64,000 nt of DNA from NCBI RefSeq assembly GCF_905171765.1, contig NC_053390.1, positions 512,041,565 to 512,105,564 of the forward strand. The letters are read 5' to 3'. Source of the stretch: Bufo bufo. Lineage: Eukaryota > Chordata > Amphibia > Anura > Bufonidae. Of this stretch, positions 35,401 through 41,353 are shown piece by piece. The position numbers and the translations under genes were made by a program. The notes under the pieces are model-generated. The model was given only the letters and a program-made list of their open reading frames with translations. It was not told the DNA's origin and made no database searches. Numbering within the stretch: the stretch's first letter is position 1; every line of letters starts with the position of its first letter.

Positions 35401-36115
35401 ATGAGAAGGCTGAGCAAGCAGGGCACCTAAGAGAGTAACGCCGCCCTGGGCACTTGCGAGCCCTCATTTGCATATCTTATAAAGATCGTTTTTGAGGGTT
35501 CTATAAGTCCAGGATTGATGCCAGAGGTAACGTTTTTATTAACTGTAAGCATGCTAGGGAGCTGTGGGAAGGGTTAAAAAAAAGTGAAATGCTGGTGACA
35601 GACTCCCTTTAATGACTCAAACCAACAGCATGGTAGATTCCTAAAATCCGCCCATCAGACCCATGGCCCTGCAGCCATAATACAAGCAGAACAATCAGCC
35701 CATAATGTGAAACCCTCAGTATTAGTGGGGCTATGGAGCACAGTGATGACAGAGGAGGGACAAGGTTTGCAGCATTTTTTGATGGAGGATCACGTCCCAG
35801 CTATGTCCAGGCTTCCATCCATACCACAATGGGGGTCCCTCATAGGATGGGGAGCACCGAGGCTCTCCTCACTCTGATGCTCTGTGCTGTCATTTATATC
35901 AGATGGCAGTGTGAACAGAGCCCTGGCGTGACAACTGCTTCTACAGATGCCACTCGCACAAAGGGTTAAGAGCAGGGCATGCAGAGGACACACAGCCGGC
36001 GCCAGCATGCAGGACGAGTCGGACTGATACCTAGCGGGTGACTCCTCAGGCACAGGAGGATGAAGAAGGAGACGAACAGCAGGCACAGCAGTGAGGCCTG
36101 GCTCCTGGCTGCCAT
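1337..36115 (-). CDS. ubxn8: UBXN8 (UBX domain protein 8), six 5' coding exons, 3' end outside window
   Basis: Spliced gene, join of 36115-36031, 21744-21622, 16839-16769, 4149-4027, 1886-1749 and 1376-1337 (580 nt, 193 codons plus one base). All introns are GT/AG and every phase is consistent. The product resembles vertebrate UBXN8, with two N-terminal hydrophobic segments (residues about 9-22 and 33-52), a charged helical stretch, then the family signature around [16 protein letters not shown]. The human protein is about 270 residues, so roughly 75-85 residues, the UBX domain, should lie left of position 1. Family role: an ER membrane protein that recruits the AAA ATPase p97/VCP to the ER for ER-associated degradation. 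Exons 1-6 are spread over 35 kb only because the introns are packed with transposons. Identification is from remembered family sequence, not an alignment run. Confidence 0.9.
1749..1886 (-). CDS. ubxn8: UBXN8 coding exon 5 (variable linker)
   Basis: Acceptor TTGAAAGCAG and donor AGG|GTATGC. It encodes [20 protein letters not shown], continuing to [10 protein letters not shown]. This is the poorly conserved linker between the signature block and the UBX domain; several positions (A-ET-NEEA, KLPE) fit the family. 138 nt, phase 0 at both ends. Confidence 0.82.
1887..2602. other. UBXN8 intron 4 sequence, nothing recognised
   Basis: AT-rich intronic sequence between exon 5 and a MITE. No coding potential, RNA gene or clear repeat was seen. 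Confidence 0.5.
2607..3227. mobile_element. TTAA-type foldback MITE with nested insertion
   Basis: Flanked by exact TTAA at 2603-2606 and 3228-3231, with ends AGGGGTTGTG and CATGACCCCT. The arms carry the 'tgatggataagtcatca' / 'tgatgacctat' blocks and the 'gatcagctgttt' motif. A second palindromic repeat is nested at 2829-3082. Confidence 0.72.
2829..3082. mobile_element. Nested palindromic repeat (CTCATGCACACGAC ends)
   Basis: The ends CTCATGCACACGAC and GGTCATGTGCATGA are inverted. The interior carries the tgcggaccc / gggtctgca-like blocks of the family seen six more times in this window. It interrupts the older TTAA element. Confidence 0.55.
3232..4026. other. UBXN8 intron 4 sequence, nothing recognised
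   Basis: No support for a gene or structured element. It contains simple hairpins only. Confidence 0.45.
4027..4149 (-). CDS. ubxn8: UBXN8 coding exon 4 (family signature)
   Basis: Acceptor CTATGACAG and donor GGT|GTAAGT. It encodes [20 protein letters not shown] then [20 protein letters not shown] plus G. The pattern LKPxQExKLxKLEERFYxMTGxxWKL is the most diagnostic block of UBXN8 and identified the gene. 123 nt, phase 0 at both ends. Confidence 0.93.
4405..4847. mobile_element. TTAA-flanked foldback MITE
   Basis: Perfect TTAA at 4401-4404 and 4848-4851. Inverted ends AGGGGTATTCCC and GGGCCATCCCCT, and inverted interior blocks 'ggtaccacctctggga' / 'tcccagaggtggaacc'. 443 bp, non-coding, in UBXN8 intron 3. 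Confidence 0.72.
5073..5314. repeat. Three tandem units of about 81 bp
   Basis: Units begin at 5073, 5154 and 5235 (spacing 81 and 81). Each contains TGTATCCCC, GAGGATGGC and GATACAGCT. Related single copies of the GATACAG motif occur near 12300 and 58930. Confidence 0.75.
5316..6817. other. Unassigned intron sequence, possibly a decayed PLE terminal segment
   Basis: No ORF of note. At 5757-5765 the string GAAACGCGT resembles the 3' half of the PLE hammerhead-like motifs found at 41.2 and 45.8 kb, preceded by a small GGTG/CACC hairpin, but the 5' core strand is not recognisable. The LINE ORF2 begins just to the right. Confidence 0.3.
9073..9694. mobile_element. 622-bp TTAA-flanked palindromic element inserted in the LINE
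   Basis: Exact TTAA on both sides (9069-9072 and 9695-9698). Ends AGGGACACTGACAGGGCC and GGCCCTGTCAGTGTCCCT are perfect inverted repeats, and the palindrome continues through most of the element. Removing it restores a contiguous LINE reading, so it is younger than the LINE. Probably a piggyBac-like MITE. Confidence 0.85.
10286..10524. mobile_element. 239-bp hAT-type MITE inserted in the LINE
   Basis: Starts TAGTGTTGAGCGAAC and ends with its inverse. Flanked by the 8-bp target duplication GTTATAAC (10278-10285 and 10525-10532), which happens to be self-complementary. Almost the whole element is a palindrome around 10405. Young relative to its LINE host. Confidence 0.85.
11564..12505. mobile_element. 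942-bp non-autonomous hAT element with internal minisatellite
   Basis: Exact 8-bp target duplication CATTAACC at 11556-11563 and 12506-12513. Ends CAGGGCTTGACAAAT and ATTTGTCGAGCCTTG are inverted, the CAGGG start being typical of hAT. Inside are a roughly 58-bp tandem array (11640-12050) and two small hairpins (12198-12237; 12330-12362). No transposase. Confidence 0.85.
11640..12050. repeat. Minisatellite, units of 57-59 bp
   Basis: About seven degenerate units with core 'gtgcttcccctcttctcc' and 'gccagtatataggg'. Core positions 11802, 11861, 11920 and 11977 give spacings of 59, 59 and 57. All three minus frames are open across it, but that reflects the repeat composition. Confidence 0.85.
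13007..13557. mobile_element. TTAA-flanked element (AGGGGTCATCC end)
   Basis: TTAA at 13003-13006 and 13558-13561. Ends AGGGGTCATCCGGG and CGCACAACTCCT are imperfect inverted repeats of the same general type as other elements here. The interior is unassigned. Confidence 0.55.
13664..13815. mobile_element. Copy of 'catgcacac / gcggac' palindromic repeat
   Basis: Starts GGGCTCATGCACAC and ends GTCGTGTGGATGAGGC, inverted. Same family as 14700-15072 and 19206-19480. Confidence 0.55.
13816..14699. other. UBXN8 intron 3 sequence, nothing recognised
   Basis: Contains a short 'gaacagctgatcggtgggg ... ggataggtcat' remnant near 14265-14320, a right-end fragment of the AGGGGTTG MITE family. Otherwise no features seen. 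Confidence 0.4.
14700..15072. mobile_element. Palindromic repeat of the 'catgcacac' family
   Basis: Begins TTCATGCACACAACC and ends TCGTGTGAATGAGGCCTAA. It abuts the TA target of the Tc1 copy that begins at 15077. Confidence 0.55.
15077..16655 (+). mobile_element. Tc1-family transposon, 1.58 kb, both ends present
   Basis: Flanked by TA (15075-15076 and 16656-16657). Termini CAGTGAGGAAC are inverted, and similarity between the two ends extends about 230 bp inward, with blocks such as 'ggaggggtctgaaattca' on both sides. One transposase gene runs left to right. Confidence 0.93.
15422..16437 (+). pseudogene. Tc1 transposase, frameshifted
   Basis: Starts [20 protein letters not shown] with a paired helix-turn-helix N-terminus. 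The DD34E catalytic residues are visible: WSDETK near 15880, the second D in [10 protein letters not shown] near 16145, and E in LNPIEHLW near 16250. The frame is lost near 16030 (stop at 16042) and resumes in another frame from about 16030. A Trp-to-TAG change stops it at 16339. So all three acidic residues remain but no full protein can be made. Confidence 0.92.
16769..16839 (-). CDS. ubxn8: UBXN8 coding exon 3 (charged linker)
   Basis: Acceptor TTTCCTTAG and donor AAAAAG|GTGAGT. It encodes (V)[19 protein letters not shown] then LSKK, a highly charged helical stretch that aligns with the E/K/R-rich linker of UBXN8 after the membrane segments. 71 nt, phase 1 in and phase 0 out. It starts only about 110 bp from the right end of the Tc1 element at 15077-16655. 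Confidence 0.88.
17344..17430. repeat. Poly(G)22 and poly(C)24 runs 41 bp apart
   Basis: G run at 17344-17365 and C run at 17407-17430. They are complementary and could fold as one hairpin; run lengths may be assembly-sensitive. Sits just left of the hAT-like element at 17544. Confidence 0.8.
17544..18769. mobile_element. hAT-like non-autonomous element ('cgccctataagacgcac' ends)
   Basis: Ends ACTGTATTTTTCGCCCTATA and its near-inverse ending CGAAAAATACGGT. Inside is a large palindrome (17722-18160, arms including 'cctcctgcctgcta') followed by a 23-26 bp minisatellite. Target duplication not clear, so superfamily assignment is tentative. In UBXN8 intron 2. Confidence 0.7.
18275..18650. repeat. 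Minisatellite, 23-26 bp units
   Basis: About 15 units of CATAACAGTGCCATCCACAG followed by a C run of variable length. It lies wholly inside the hAT-like element. Confidence 0.85.
18770..19205. other. Intron 2 sequence, nothing recognised
   Basis: AT-rich with short T runs. No gene or repeat boundary seen. Confidence 0.4.
19206..19480. mobile_element. Copy of 'cgtgcacacgacc' palindromic repeat
   Basis: Starts GGGCTCGTGCACACGACC. Carries CACAAAATGCGGATAC and GAATAGGACATGTTCTAT (itself near-palindromic), and ends near GTGGGCATGAG. Same family as 13664-13815. Confidence 0.55.
19704..21178 (-). pseudogene. Tc1-like transposase, decayed and split
   Basis: The start ATG at 21178 opens [20 protein letters not shown], a helix-turn-helix N-terminus. 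[11 protein letters not shown] near 20745-20780 holds the first catalytic Asp. The C-terminal part (VNNMRRRC near 19870) is present. Several frame changes plus the insertion at 20036-20465 destroy it. The DNA near 19995 and 20520 corresponds to the second Asp and Glu region but is degenerate. Confidence 0.85.
20036..20465 (+). mobile_element. 5'-truncated LINE 3' end with poly(A) and target duplication
   Basis: Inserted into the Tc1 copy. The Tc1 string AAGTGCAGGCCACTC (20021-20035) is repeated right after the insert (ending 20480), a target duplication of about 15 bp. The insert ends AATAAAAAGAGAATGTTT followed by poly(A), as left by target-primed reverse transcription. Likely an L1-type 3' UTR; no coding sequence. 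Confidence 0.85.
21622..21744 (-). CDS. ubxn8: UBXN8 coding exon 2 (second membrane segment)
   Basis: Acceptor TTATGTCAG and donor CAG|GTAAGA. It encodes (G)[19 protein letters not shown] and then [21 protein letters not shown]. The stretch from FWMG to SVV is a clear transmembrane helix matching the second hydrophobic segment of UBXN8. 123 nt, entering at phase 1 and leaving at phase 1. It lies 147 bp right of the end of a Tc1 copy. Confidence 0.9.
22641..26996. mobile_element. 4.36-kb hAT-type element filled by a minisatellite
   Basis: Exact 8-bp target duplication GTTAGAAG (22633-22640 and 26997-27004). Ends TATGGATGTCCCGATACC and GGTATCGGGACATCCCTA are inverted. Apart from about 170 bp on the left and 790 bp on the right, the element consists of one tandem array. 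No transposase. In UBXN8 intron 1. Confidence 0.92.
22808..26205. repeat. 3.4-kb minisatellite, 29-33 bp unit, about 105 copies
   Basis: Unit core GCCACAAGGAGACGTTATAC plus TGTATGGGG with variable G number. Variants (ATG/ACG, TATAC/TACAC, GAAGAC/GGAGAC, CGGCC/CAGCC) are arranged in blocks that repeat at 1201 bp: the GGGGGCGGCC-GAAGAC block recurs at 23431 and 24632, and the odd CCACTATTAT unit recurs at 24141 and 25342, then again at 25810. All three plus-strand frames stay open for 1.1 thousand codons because no frame of the unit contains a stop. Confidence 0.95.
27797..28288. mobile_element. Foldback MITE ('ggtttcacacgggcg' ends)
   Basis: Ends GGCTGGTTTCACACGGGCG and CGCTCGTGTGAAAGGGGCC are inverted, flanked by TTA/TAA-like bases. 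Inverted interior blocks 'cgcgcgggtgcaatgc' / 'gcattgcacccgcgcgg'. Non-coding; it interrupts the composite repeat. Confidence 0.7.
29600..30334. mobile_element. Foldback MITE ('cttttacactagcg' ends)
   Basis: Ends AGGGTACTTTTACACTAGCG and CGCAAGTGTGAAAGAGGCC are inverted, with CCGGATCCGG-rich interior and a central palindrome (30000-30140) whose arms each carry a GTAAGTAT-type sequence. Nested in the hAT-like element. Confidence 0.65.
30650..31300. repeat. Two palindromic units with 'cattggtggcgcagtg' spacers
   Basis: First palindrome 30741-30950, centred near the CCATGG at about 30852. Second palindrome 31105-31300, with arms including 'aggaggcgggtgccgg'. Between them are units of 'ccaccaatgtttattat'. 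Near-copies occur at 52540-53290. The first palindrome contains strong splice-site strings in both orientations. Confidence 0.7.
32794..32919. repeat. 126-bp near-perfect palindrome
   Basis: Left arm begins AAATAAGTAGACGCTGGACC, right arm is its inverse, centred near 32856 in a GTCACTGTTGTGAC core. Probably a small foldback element or part of one. Confidence 0.75.
33044..33600. repeat. 82-bp tandem repeat, about 6.8 copies
   Basis: Unit starts with GAGGTGAGAACTGATCTTCT at 33044, 33126, 33208, 33290, 33372, 33454 and 33536, exactly 82 bp apart. Two variants (GATCTTCT and GATTATCT) alternate irregularly. In UBXN8 intron 1. Confidence 0.92.
34830..35608. mobile_element. 779-bp TTAA-flanked palindromic element
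   Basis: TTAA at 34826-34829 and 35609-35612. Perfect inverted ends AGGGAGTCTGTCACC / GGTGACAGACTCCCT. Nearly the entire sequence is a palindrome centred near 35205 (TTTTCGCGTCGTTAGC region). Short direct GCGCATGCGC motifs repeat in each arm. Same architecture as 9073-9694. It lies 0.4 kb from UBXN8 exon 1, in intron 1. Confidence 0.85.
36031..36115 (-). CDS. ubxn8: UBXN8 coding exon 1 (start codon, first hydrophobic segment)
   Basis: The ATG is at 36115-36113 in a good Kozak context (A at -3, G at +4). The exon encodes [20 protein letters not shown] followed by LCLRSHPL, a short N-terminus with a 15-residue hydrophobic run, as in the mammalian protein. It ends CTA-G with donor GTATCAGT; the single leftover G joins GC of exon 2 to make Gly. 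The reading frame is open further upstream but contains no other ATG, so this start is preferred. 85 nt. Confidence 0.85.
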
Positions 36116-36260
36116 GTCTCCGGGACCGGAGCAGGAAGCGTCTGCGTGTGTGCACACGTGACCGGAACAAGCTACGTGGACTGCAGTGTAGTCGGCGCTG
36201 CCTGTGCACAGGTGTAGTACCCATAATGCACCTCACTGACCCAGTCCTGCCCTCTCTCCA
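36116..36260 (-). promoter_or_regulatory. ubxn8: UBXN8 5' UTR / proximal promoter
   Basis: This is the unique sequence directly upstream of the UBXN8 ATG. It holds a perfect CACGTG E-box (36155-36160) next to an ETS-type CCGGAA (36162-36167) and several CpGs, a layout common in TATA-less housekeeping promoters. No TATA box is evident. The transcription start cannot be placed from sequence alone. Confidence 0.45.
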
Positions 36261-36296
36261 TTACCTGGAGGCTGAGAGATACCTGTCAATGGGAAA

Positions 36297-36476
36297 CACA
36301 CTGGGGGAGATTTATCCAATCTGGGACAAAGGAAAACCGGCATAGTTGCTCATAGCAACCAATGAGATTCCACCTTTTATTTTCCAAAGGAGCTCTGAAA
36401 AATGGTGGATCCTGATTGGTTGCTATGGGCAACAAAGCCAGTTTTCCTTTACAACAGGTTTTATAAATCTACCCAA
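36297..36476. mobile_element. Short foldback MITE ('gcaaccaat' type)
   Basis: Ends 'cactgggggagatttatcc' and 'ataaatctaccca' are inverted, and 'tgctcatagcaaccaatgag' pairs with 'ctgattggttgctatgggca'. It lies directly upstream of the UBXN8 promoter region. A second, interrupted copy surrounds the hAT element at 49922. Confidence 0.7.
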
Positions 36477-36631
36477 TAATTGCCACCTTTTACAAAAGAC
36501 TTTCAGGCGCTACACCCTTTTTATTTCTCATGCCCACCCATTTATATAGGTTAGGTTCTCACTTTTGGCATTAGAATCACAATTGGCTCCAGCACACCCC
36601 AAAATGAATACACACCAATAAAAGGTATAGG

Positions 36632-36862
36632 CGCGGATTGATGACGTGGTTGGTCGGCACTCCTAGTTGTTATTGATGGTGCTCAGTGGTAGATACTTTT
36701 ACGAAATCAGACAGACTAAACCACGGCACTCAACTCAAATATAATAAAATATACTATTATCATAATTTATATATAGAAAAAAGCATCAAATAACATCAAA
36801 ATACATCAAAGGAATGTGTATGTCCTTATGTATAGATGAATGGTCTTCCCAGAGGTCTTTTA
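36632..36862 (-). mobile_element. Inverted PLE terminal segment lacking its centre
   Basis: The inverse of 40978-41335: it shares 'gtagatacttttacgaaatc', 'agactaaaccacggcactca', 'catcaaataacatcaaaata' and 'gatgaatggtcttcccagag'. About 170 bp that hold the ribozyme-like motif in the right copy are absent here. Confidence 0.75.
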
Positions 36863-38420
36863 ACCCCTTCAGGTCCCTGCCATTTTTCACCTTAAGGATC
36901 AGGCCATTTTTTGCAAATCTGACCAGTGTCACTGTAAGTGCTGATAACTTTAAAACACTTTGACTTATCCAGGCCATTCTGAGATTGTTTTCTCATCACA
37001 TATTGTACTTCATTACACTGGTAAAATTGAGTCAAAATATTTCAATTTTCAAAATTTCAATTTCTCTGTTTTTAAAACAGATAGTGATACCTCCTGAAAT
37101 AGTTATTACTTTACATTCCCCATATGTCTACTTCATGTTTGGATCATTTTGTAAATTATATTTTCTTTTTTTGGGACGTTAGAAGTTTAGAAGCAAATCT
37201 TGACATTTTTCCGAAAATTTCCAAAACCCACTTTTTCAGGACCAGTTCAGGTCTGAAGTCACTTTTCTGAGGCTTGCATAATAGAAACCACCCATAAATG
37301 GCCCCATTTTAGAAACTACACCCCTCAAGGTATTCAAAACTGATTTTACAAACTTTGTTAACTGTTTAGGTGTTCCACAAGAATTCATGGAAAATGTAGA
37401 TAAAATTTCTGAATTTCACTTTTTTGGCAGATTTTCCATTTTAATCCATTTTTTCCCACTAATAAAACAAGGGTTAACAGCCAAACAAAACTCAATATTT
37501 ATTACCCTGATTCTGTAGTTTACAGAAACACCCGATATGTGGTCGTAAATTGCTGTACGGGTACACGGCAGGGCGCAGAAAGAAAGGAACGCCATATGGT
37601 TTTTGGAAGGCAGATTTCACTGGGATCATTTTAAGTCGCCATGTCACATTTGAAGACCCCCTGATGCACCCCTAGAGTAGAAACTCCAAGAAAGTTACCC
37701 GATTTTGGAAAATACACCCCCTCAAGGTATTCAAAACGGATATTACAAACTTTGGTAACCCTTTAGGTGTTCCACAAAAATTAAAGGAAAATGTAGATGA
37801 AATTTCAGAATTTCACTTTTTTGGCAGATTTTCCATTTTAATCCATTTTTTCCAGTAACAAAGCAAGGGTTAACAGCCAAACAAAACTCAATAATTATTA
37901 CACCCCATATGTGGTCGTAAACTGCTGTACGGGCACACGGCAGGGCGCAGAAGGAAAGGAACGACATATGTTTTTTGAAAAGCAGATTTCACTGGGATAA
38001 ATTTAGGTTGCCATGTCCCATTTGAAGACCCCCTGATGCACCCCCAGAGTAGAAACTCCAAATAAATGACCCATTTTGGAAACTACGGGATAAGGTGGCA
38101 GTTTTGTTGGTACTATTTTAGGGTACATATGATTTTTGGTTGCTCTATATATTATGCTTTTTGTGAGGCAAGGTAACAAATAACAAAAAATAGCTGGCAC
38201 CGTTTTTATTTTTTGTTATTTACAATGTTCATCTGACAGGTTAGATCATGTGCTATTTTTACAGAACCGGTTGTTACGGACGCGAAAATACCAAATATGA
38301 CTACTTTTTTGGGTTGTTTGTTTCAGTTTTACATTATAAAGCATTTTTGAAAAAAACAATTTTTTTGTGTCTCCATATTTTGATAGCCATAGTTTTTTTT
38401 TTTTTGGGCGACTGTCTTAT
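36863..38420. mobile_element. Second copy of the composite anuran repeat
   Basis: Opens TTAACCCCTTCAGGTCCCTG. It runs through the same blocks as 22343-28900, including a duplicated 'gaaaggaacgccatatgg' section (37500-37640 and 37890-38010). It stops abruptly where the 110-bp tandem units begin. Confidence 0.65.
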
Positions 38421-38422
38421 CG

Positions 38423-38637
38423 GTAAAATTTTTACCCAGTGACTGCCTAATGTACCTCCAGCCACATAATCACAAGTTCTTTTCTGTCAGGTGAATGCTT
38501 AATTTTTGGGGCCTGTACTCCAGTGGCCTACAGTAAAAATTTTATCCAGCGACCGCCTAATGTACCTCCAGCCACATCATCACAAGTTCTTTTCTGTCAG
38601 GTGAATGCCTAATTTTTGGAGCCTGTACTGGCCTACA
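38423..38637. repeat. Two tandem units of 110 and 105 bp
   Basis: Each unit starts GTAAAA, contains CTAATGTACCTCCAGCCAC and GTTCTTTTCTGTCAGGTGAA, and ends GGCCTACA. A third start follows at 38638 and then diverges. Confidence 0.85.
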
Positions 38638-38653
38638 GTAAAATGACCCTTGA

Positions 38654-40794
38654 TTAACCGCCTCCGGACCGCCTAACGCAGGATTGCGCTCTGGCGGCGG
38701 TGGATTTGTTCCTCCTTCACGCATCGGCGCGTCATCTCGCGAGACGCGAGATTTCCTGTGAACGCGCGCACACAGGAGCGCATCTTCACAGGATCGGGAG
38801 GTAAACGAGTGGATCTACAGCCTGCCAGCGGCGATCATTCGCTGGCAGGCTGTAGATGCGATTTTTTTAACCCCAAAAAGGTATATTAGACGCTGTTTTG
38901 TTAACAGCATCTAATATACCTGCTACCTGGTCCTCTGGTGGTCCCTTTTGCTTGGATCGACCACCAGAGGACACAGGCAGCTCTGTAAGTAGCACCAAAC
39001 ACCGTAAAACACATACGGACGTCTGAATGGATCACCCCATATAGACTCCCTGATCACCCCCCTGTCATTGATCACCCCCCTGTAAGGCTCCATTCAGATG
39101 TCCGTATGTGTTTTGCGGATCCACGGATCCGCAAAACACATACGGACGTCTGAATGGAGCCTTACAGGGGGGTGAGCACCCCATATAGACTCCCTGATCA
39201 CCCCCTTGTCATTGATCACCCCCCTGTAAGGCTCCATTCAGACGTCCGTATGTGTTTTGCGGATCCGCAAAACACGGACACCGCGGATCAGCAAAACATG
39301 GACATCGGCAATGCGGACAAGAATAGGACATGTTCTATAGGCTCTACAAAAAACGCAGTGTTCGCCCGATCAGGCCTGATCTTGTGCGCACACTTGCGTT
39401 CAGTCCGCCCCACCGCAGTGACAGAATATTTTTTTTTCCGATCACTGCTAAAACACTGTAGAATCGCTGCGGCGCTATAAAGATCACTTTTGAGGGGCAT
39501 GGCGAGTTCATAGAAGATTTTTTTTTTTTTGGCACAAGTTAGCGGAAATAGTTTTTTTTTTTTTTTTTCTTACAAAGTCTCATATCCCACTAACTTGTGA
39601 CAAAAAATAAAATCTCACATGAACTCACCATACCCCTCACGGAATCCAAATGCGTAAAAATTTTTAGACATTTATATTCCAGACGTCTTCTCACGCTTTA
39701 AGGCTGCAAAAAAGTGTCACACATGTGGTATTCAGGAGAAGTAGGGCAATGTGTTTTGGGGTGTCTTTTTACATATACCCATGCTGGGTGAGATAAATAT
39801 CTCTGTAAAATGACAACTTTGTATAAAAAAATGGGAAACGTTGTCTTTTACAGAGATATTTATCTCACCCAGCATGGGTATATGTAAAAAGACACCCCAA
39901 AACACATTGCCCTACTTCTCCTGAGTACGGCGATACCACATGTGTGACACTTTTTTGCAGCCTAGGTGCGCAAAGGGGCCCAAATTCCAAAGAGTATCTT
40001 TACGATTTCAAAGGGCATTTTTTACGCATTTGGATCCCAGACTTCTTCTCATGCTTTAGGGCCCCTAAAATGTCAGGGCAGTATAAATACCCCACAAGTG
40101 ACCCCATTTTGGAAAGAAGACACCCCAAGGTATTCCGTGAGGGGTATGGTGAGTTTATGTAAAATGTTATTTTTTGTCACAAGTTAGTGGAATATGAGAC
40201 TTAGTAAGAAAAAAATATATATATATCATTTTCCGCTAACTTGTGACAAAAAATAAAAACTTCCATGAACTCACTATGCCCATCAGCGAATACCTTAGGG
40301 TGTCTACTTTCTGAAATGGGGTCATTTGTGGGGTGTTTCTACTGTCTGGGCATTGTAGAACCTCAGGAAACATGACAGGTGCTCAGAAAGTCAGAGCTGC
40401 TTCAAAATGCGGAAATTCACATTTTTGTACCATAGTTTGTAAACGCTATAACTTTTGCGGAAACCAATAAATATACACTTATTGCATTTTTTTTAATCAA
40501 AATTTATATAGAAATGTAGTTTTGTTTGAAAAATTTTGCAACAGAAAGTGAAAAATGTCATTTTTTTGCAAAAATTTTGGTCAATTTCGATTAATTACAA
40601 AAAAAGTAAAAATGTCAGCAGCAATGAAATACCACCAAATGAAAGCTCTATTAGTGAGAAGAAAAGGAGGTAAAATTCATTTGGGTGGTAAGTTGTATGA
40701 CCGAGCAATAGACCGTGAAACTAGTGTAGTGCAGAATTGTAAAAAGTGGTCTGGTCATTAAGGGGGTTTAAGCTAGGGGAGCTGAGGTGGTTAA
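38654..40794. mobile_element. 2.1-kb TTAA-bounded repeat with internal foldbacks
   Basis: Starts TTAACCGCCTCCGGACC and ends GGAGCTGAGGTGGTTAA, inverted. It contains inverted 'cattcagacgtccgtatgtg' blocks at 39085-39155, a large palindrome at 39705-39962, and 'tttttgtcacaagttag' with its inverse at 40170-40255. No coding region found. Confidence 0.65.
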
Positions 40795-41150
40795 AGTACA
40801 TATTTTTTGTGGGAATTTTTGCCAATGACCCCCCTCTGGTATGTCACTGTCCATGTTGTGGGACTATTTGTGCACTTCTAAGTATTTGAGCCTGCAAATA
40901 TGACCTGAAGGTTTTTCAGGTTCTCCTGCCATTAAAGTCAATGGGGCCGCCCCGGCCGATGTTCGTCCATCACTAGTTGCAATATACTGTTTAAAAGAAC
41001 TCTGGGAAGACCATTCATCTATACATAAGGACATACGCATTCCTTTGATGTATTTTGATGTTATTTGATGCATTTTTCTATACAGTATGTAAATTATATA
41101 ATTGTATATTATATTGTATCATTGTTCTTTTCTTTATATGTACACAATAG

Positions 41151-41187
41151 GCCGTGAACAAGGTCTAGGATAGACCGAAACGTTGGC
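41151..41187 (+). ncRNA. Hammerhead-ribozyme-like motif in PLE terminal segment
   Basis: Layout: helix I GCC / GGC, core GUGAACAA, helix II GGUCU-AGGAU-AGACC, GAA, a loopless self-complementary helix III ACGU, then U before the expected cleavage position. Against the hammerhead core CUGANGA the two catalytic-pair positions read G3 and C8 instead of C3 and G8, so the pair is kept in swapped form. One extra A lies before helix II. PLE are known to carry hammerheads. Activity is not established. Confidence 0.6.
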
Positions 41188-41353
41188 TAATGGCTCCTTG
41201 CAAATTTTTGGATGGAATAAAAATTCTCATTTTTGCATCTTTCAATTGAGTGCCGTGGTTTAGTCTGTCTGATTTCGTAAAAGTATCTACCACTGAGCAC
41301 CATCAATAACAACTAGGAGTGCCGACCAACCACGTCTGCTTGAATTCATTCTT

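Noticed and set aside
34669..35473. Several ORFs of 60-96 codons, near-identical on both strands
   Set aside because: They come from the arms of the palindromic TTAA element 34830-35608, which is why the same peptide appears on both strands.
40555..40761. Plus-strand ORF with basic residues (KVKMSAAMKYHQMKALLVRR)
   Set aside because: Lies in the terminal part of the 38654-40794 repeat; such ORFs recur in this repeat without conservation evidence.
36863..41335. GSR (glutathione reductase) exons expected next to UBXN8 from human synteny
   Set aside because: No FAD-binding or CVNVGC-type sequence was found on either strand from 36.2 to 64 kb; either the gene lies further away or the order differs.
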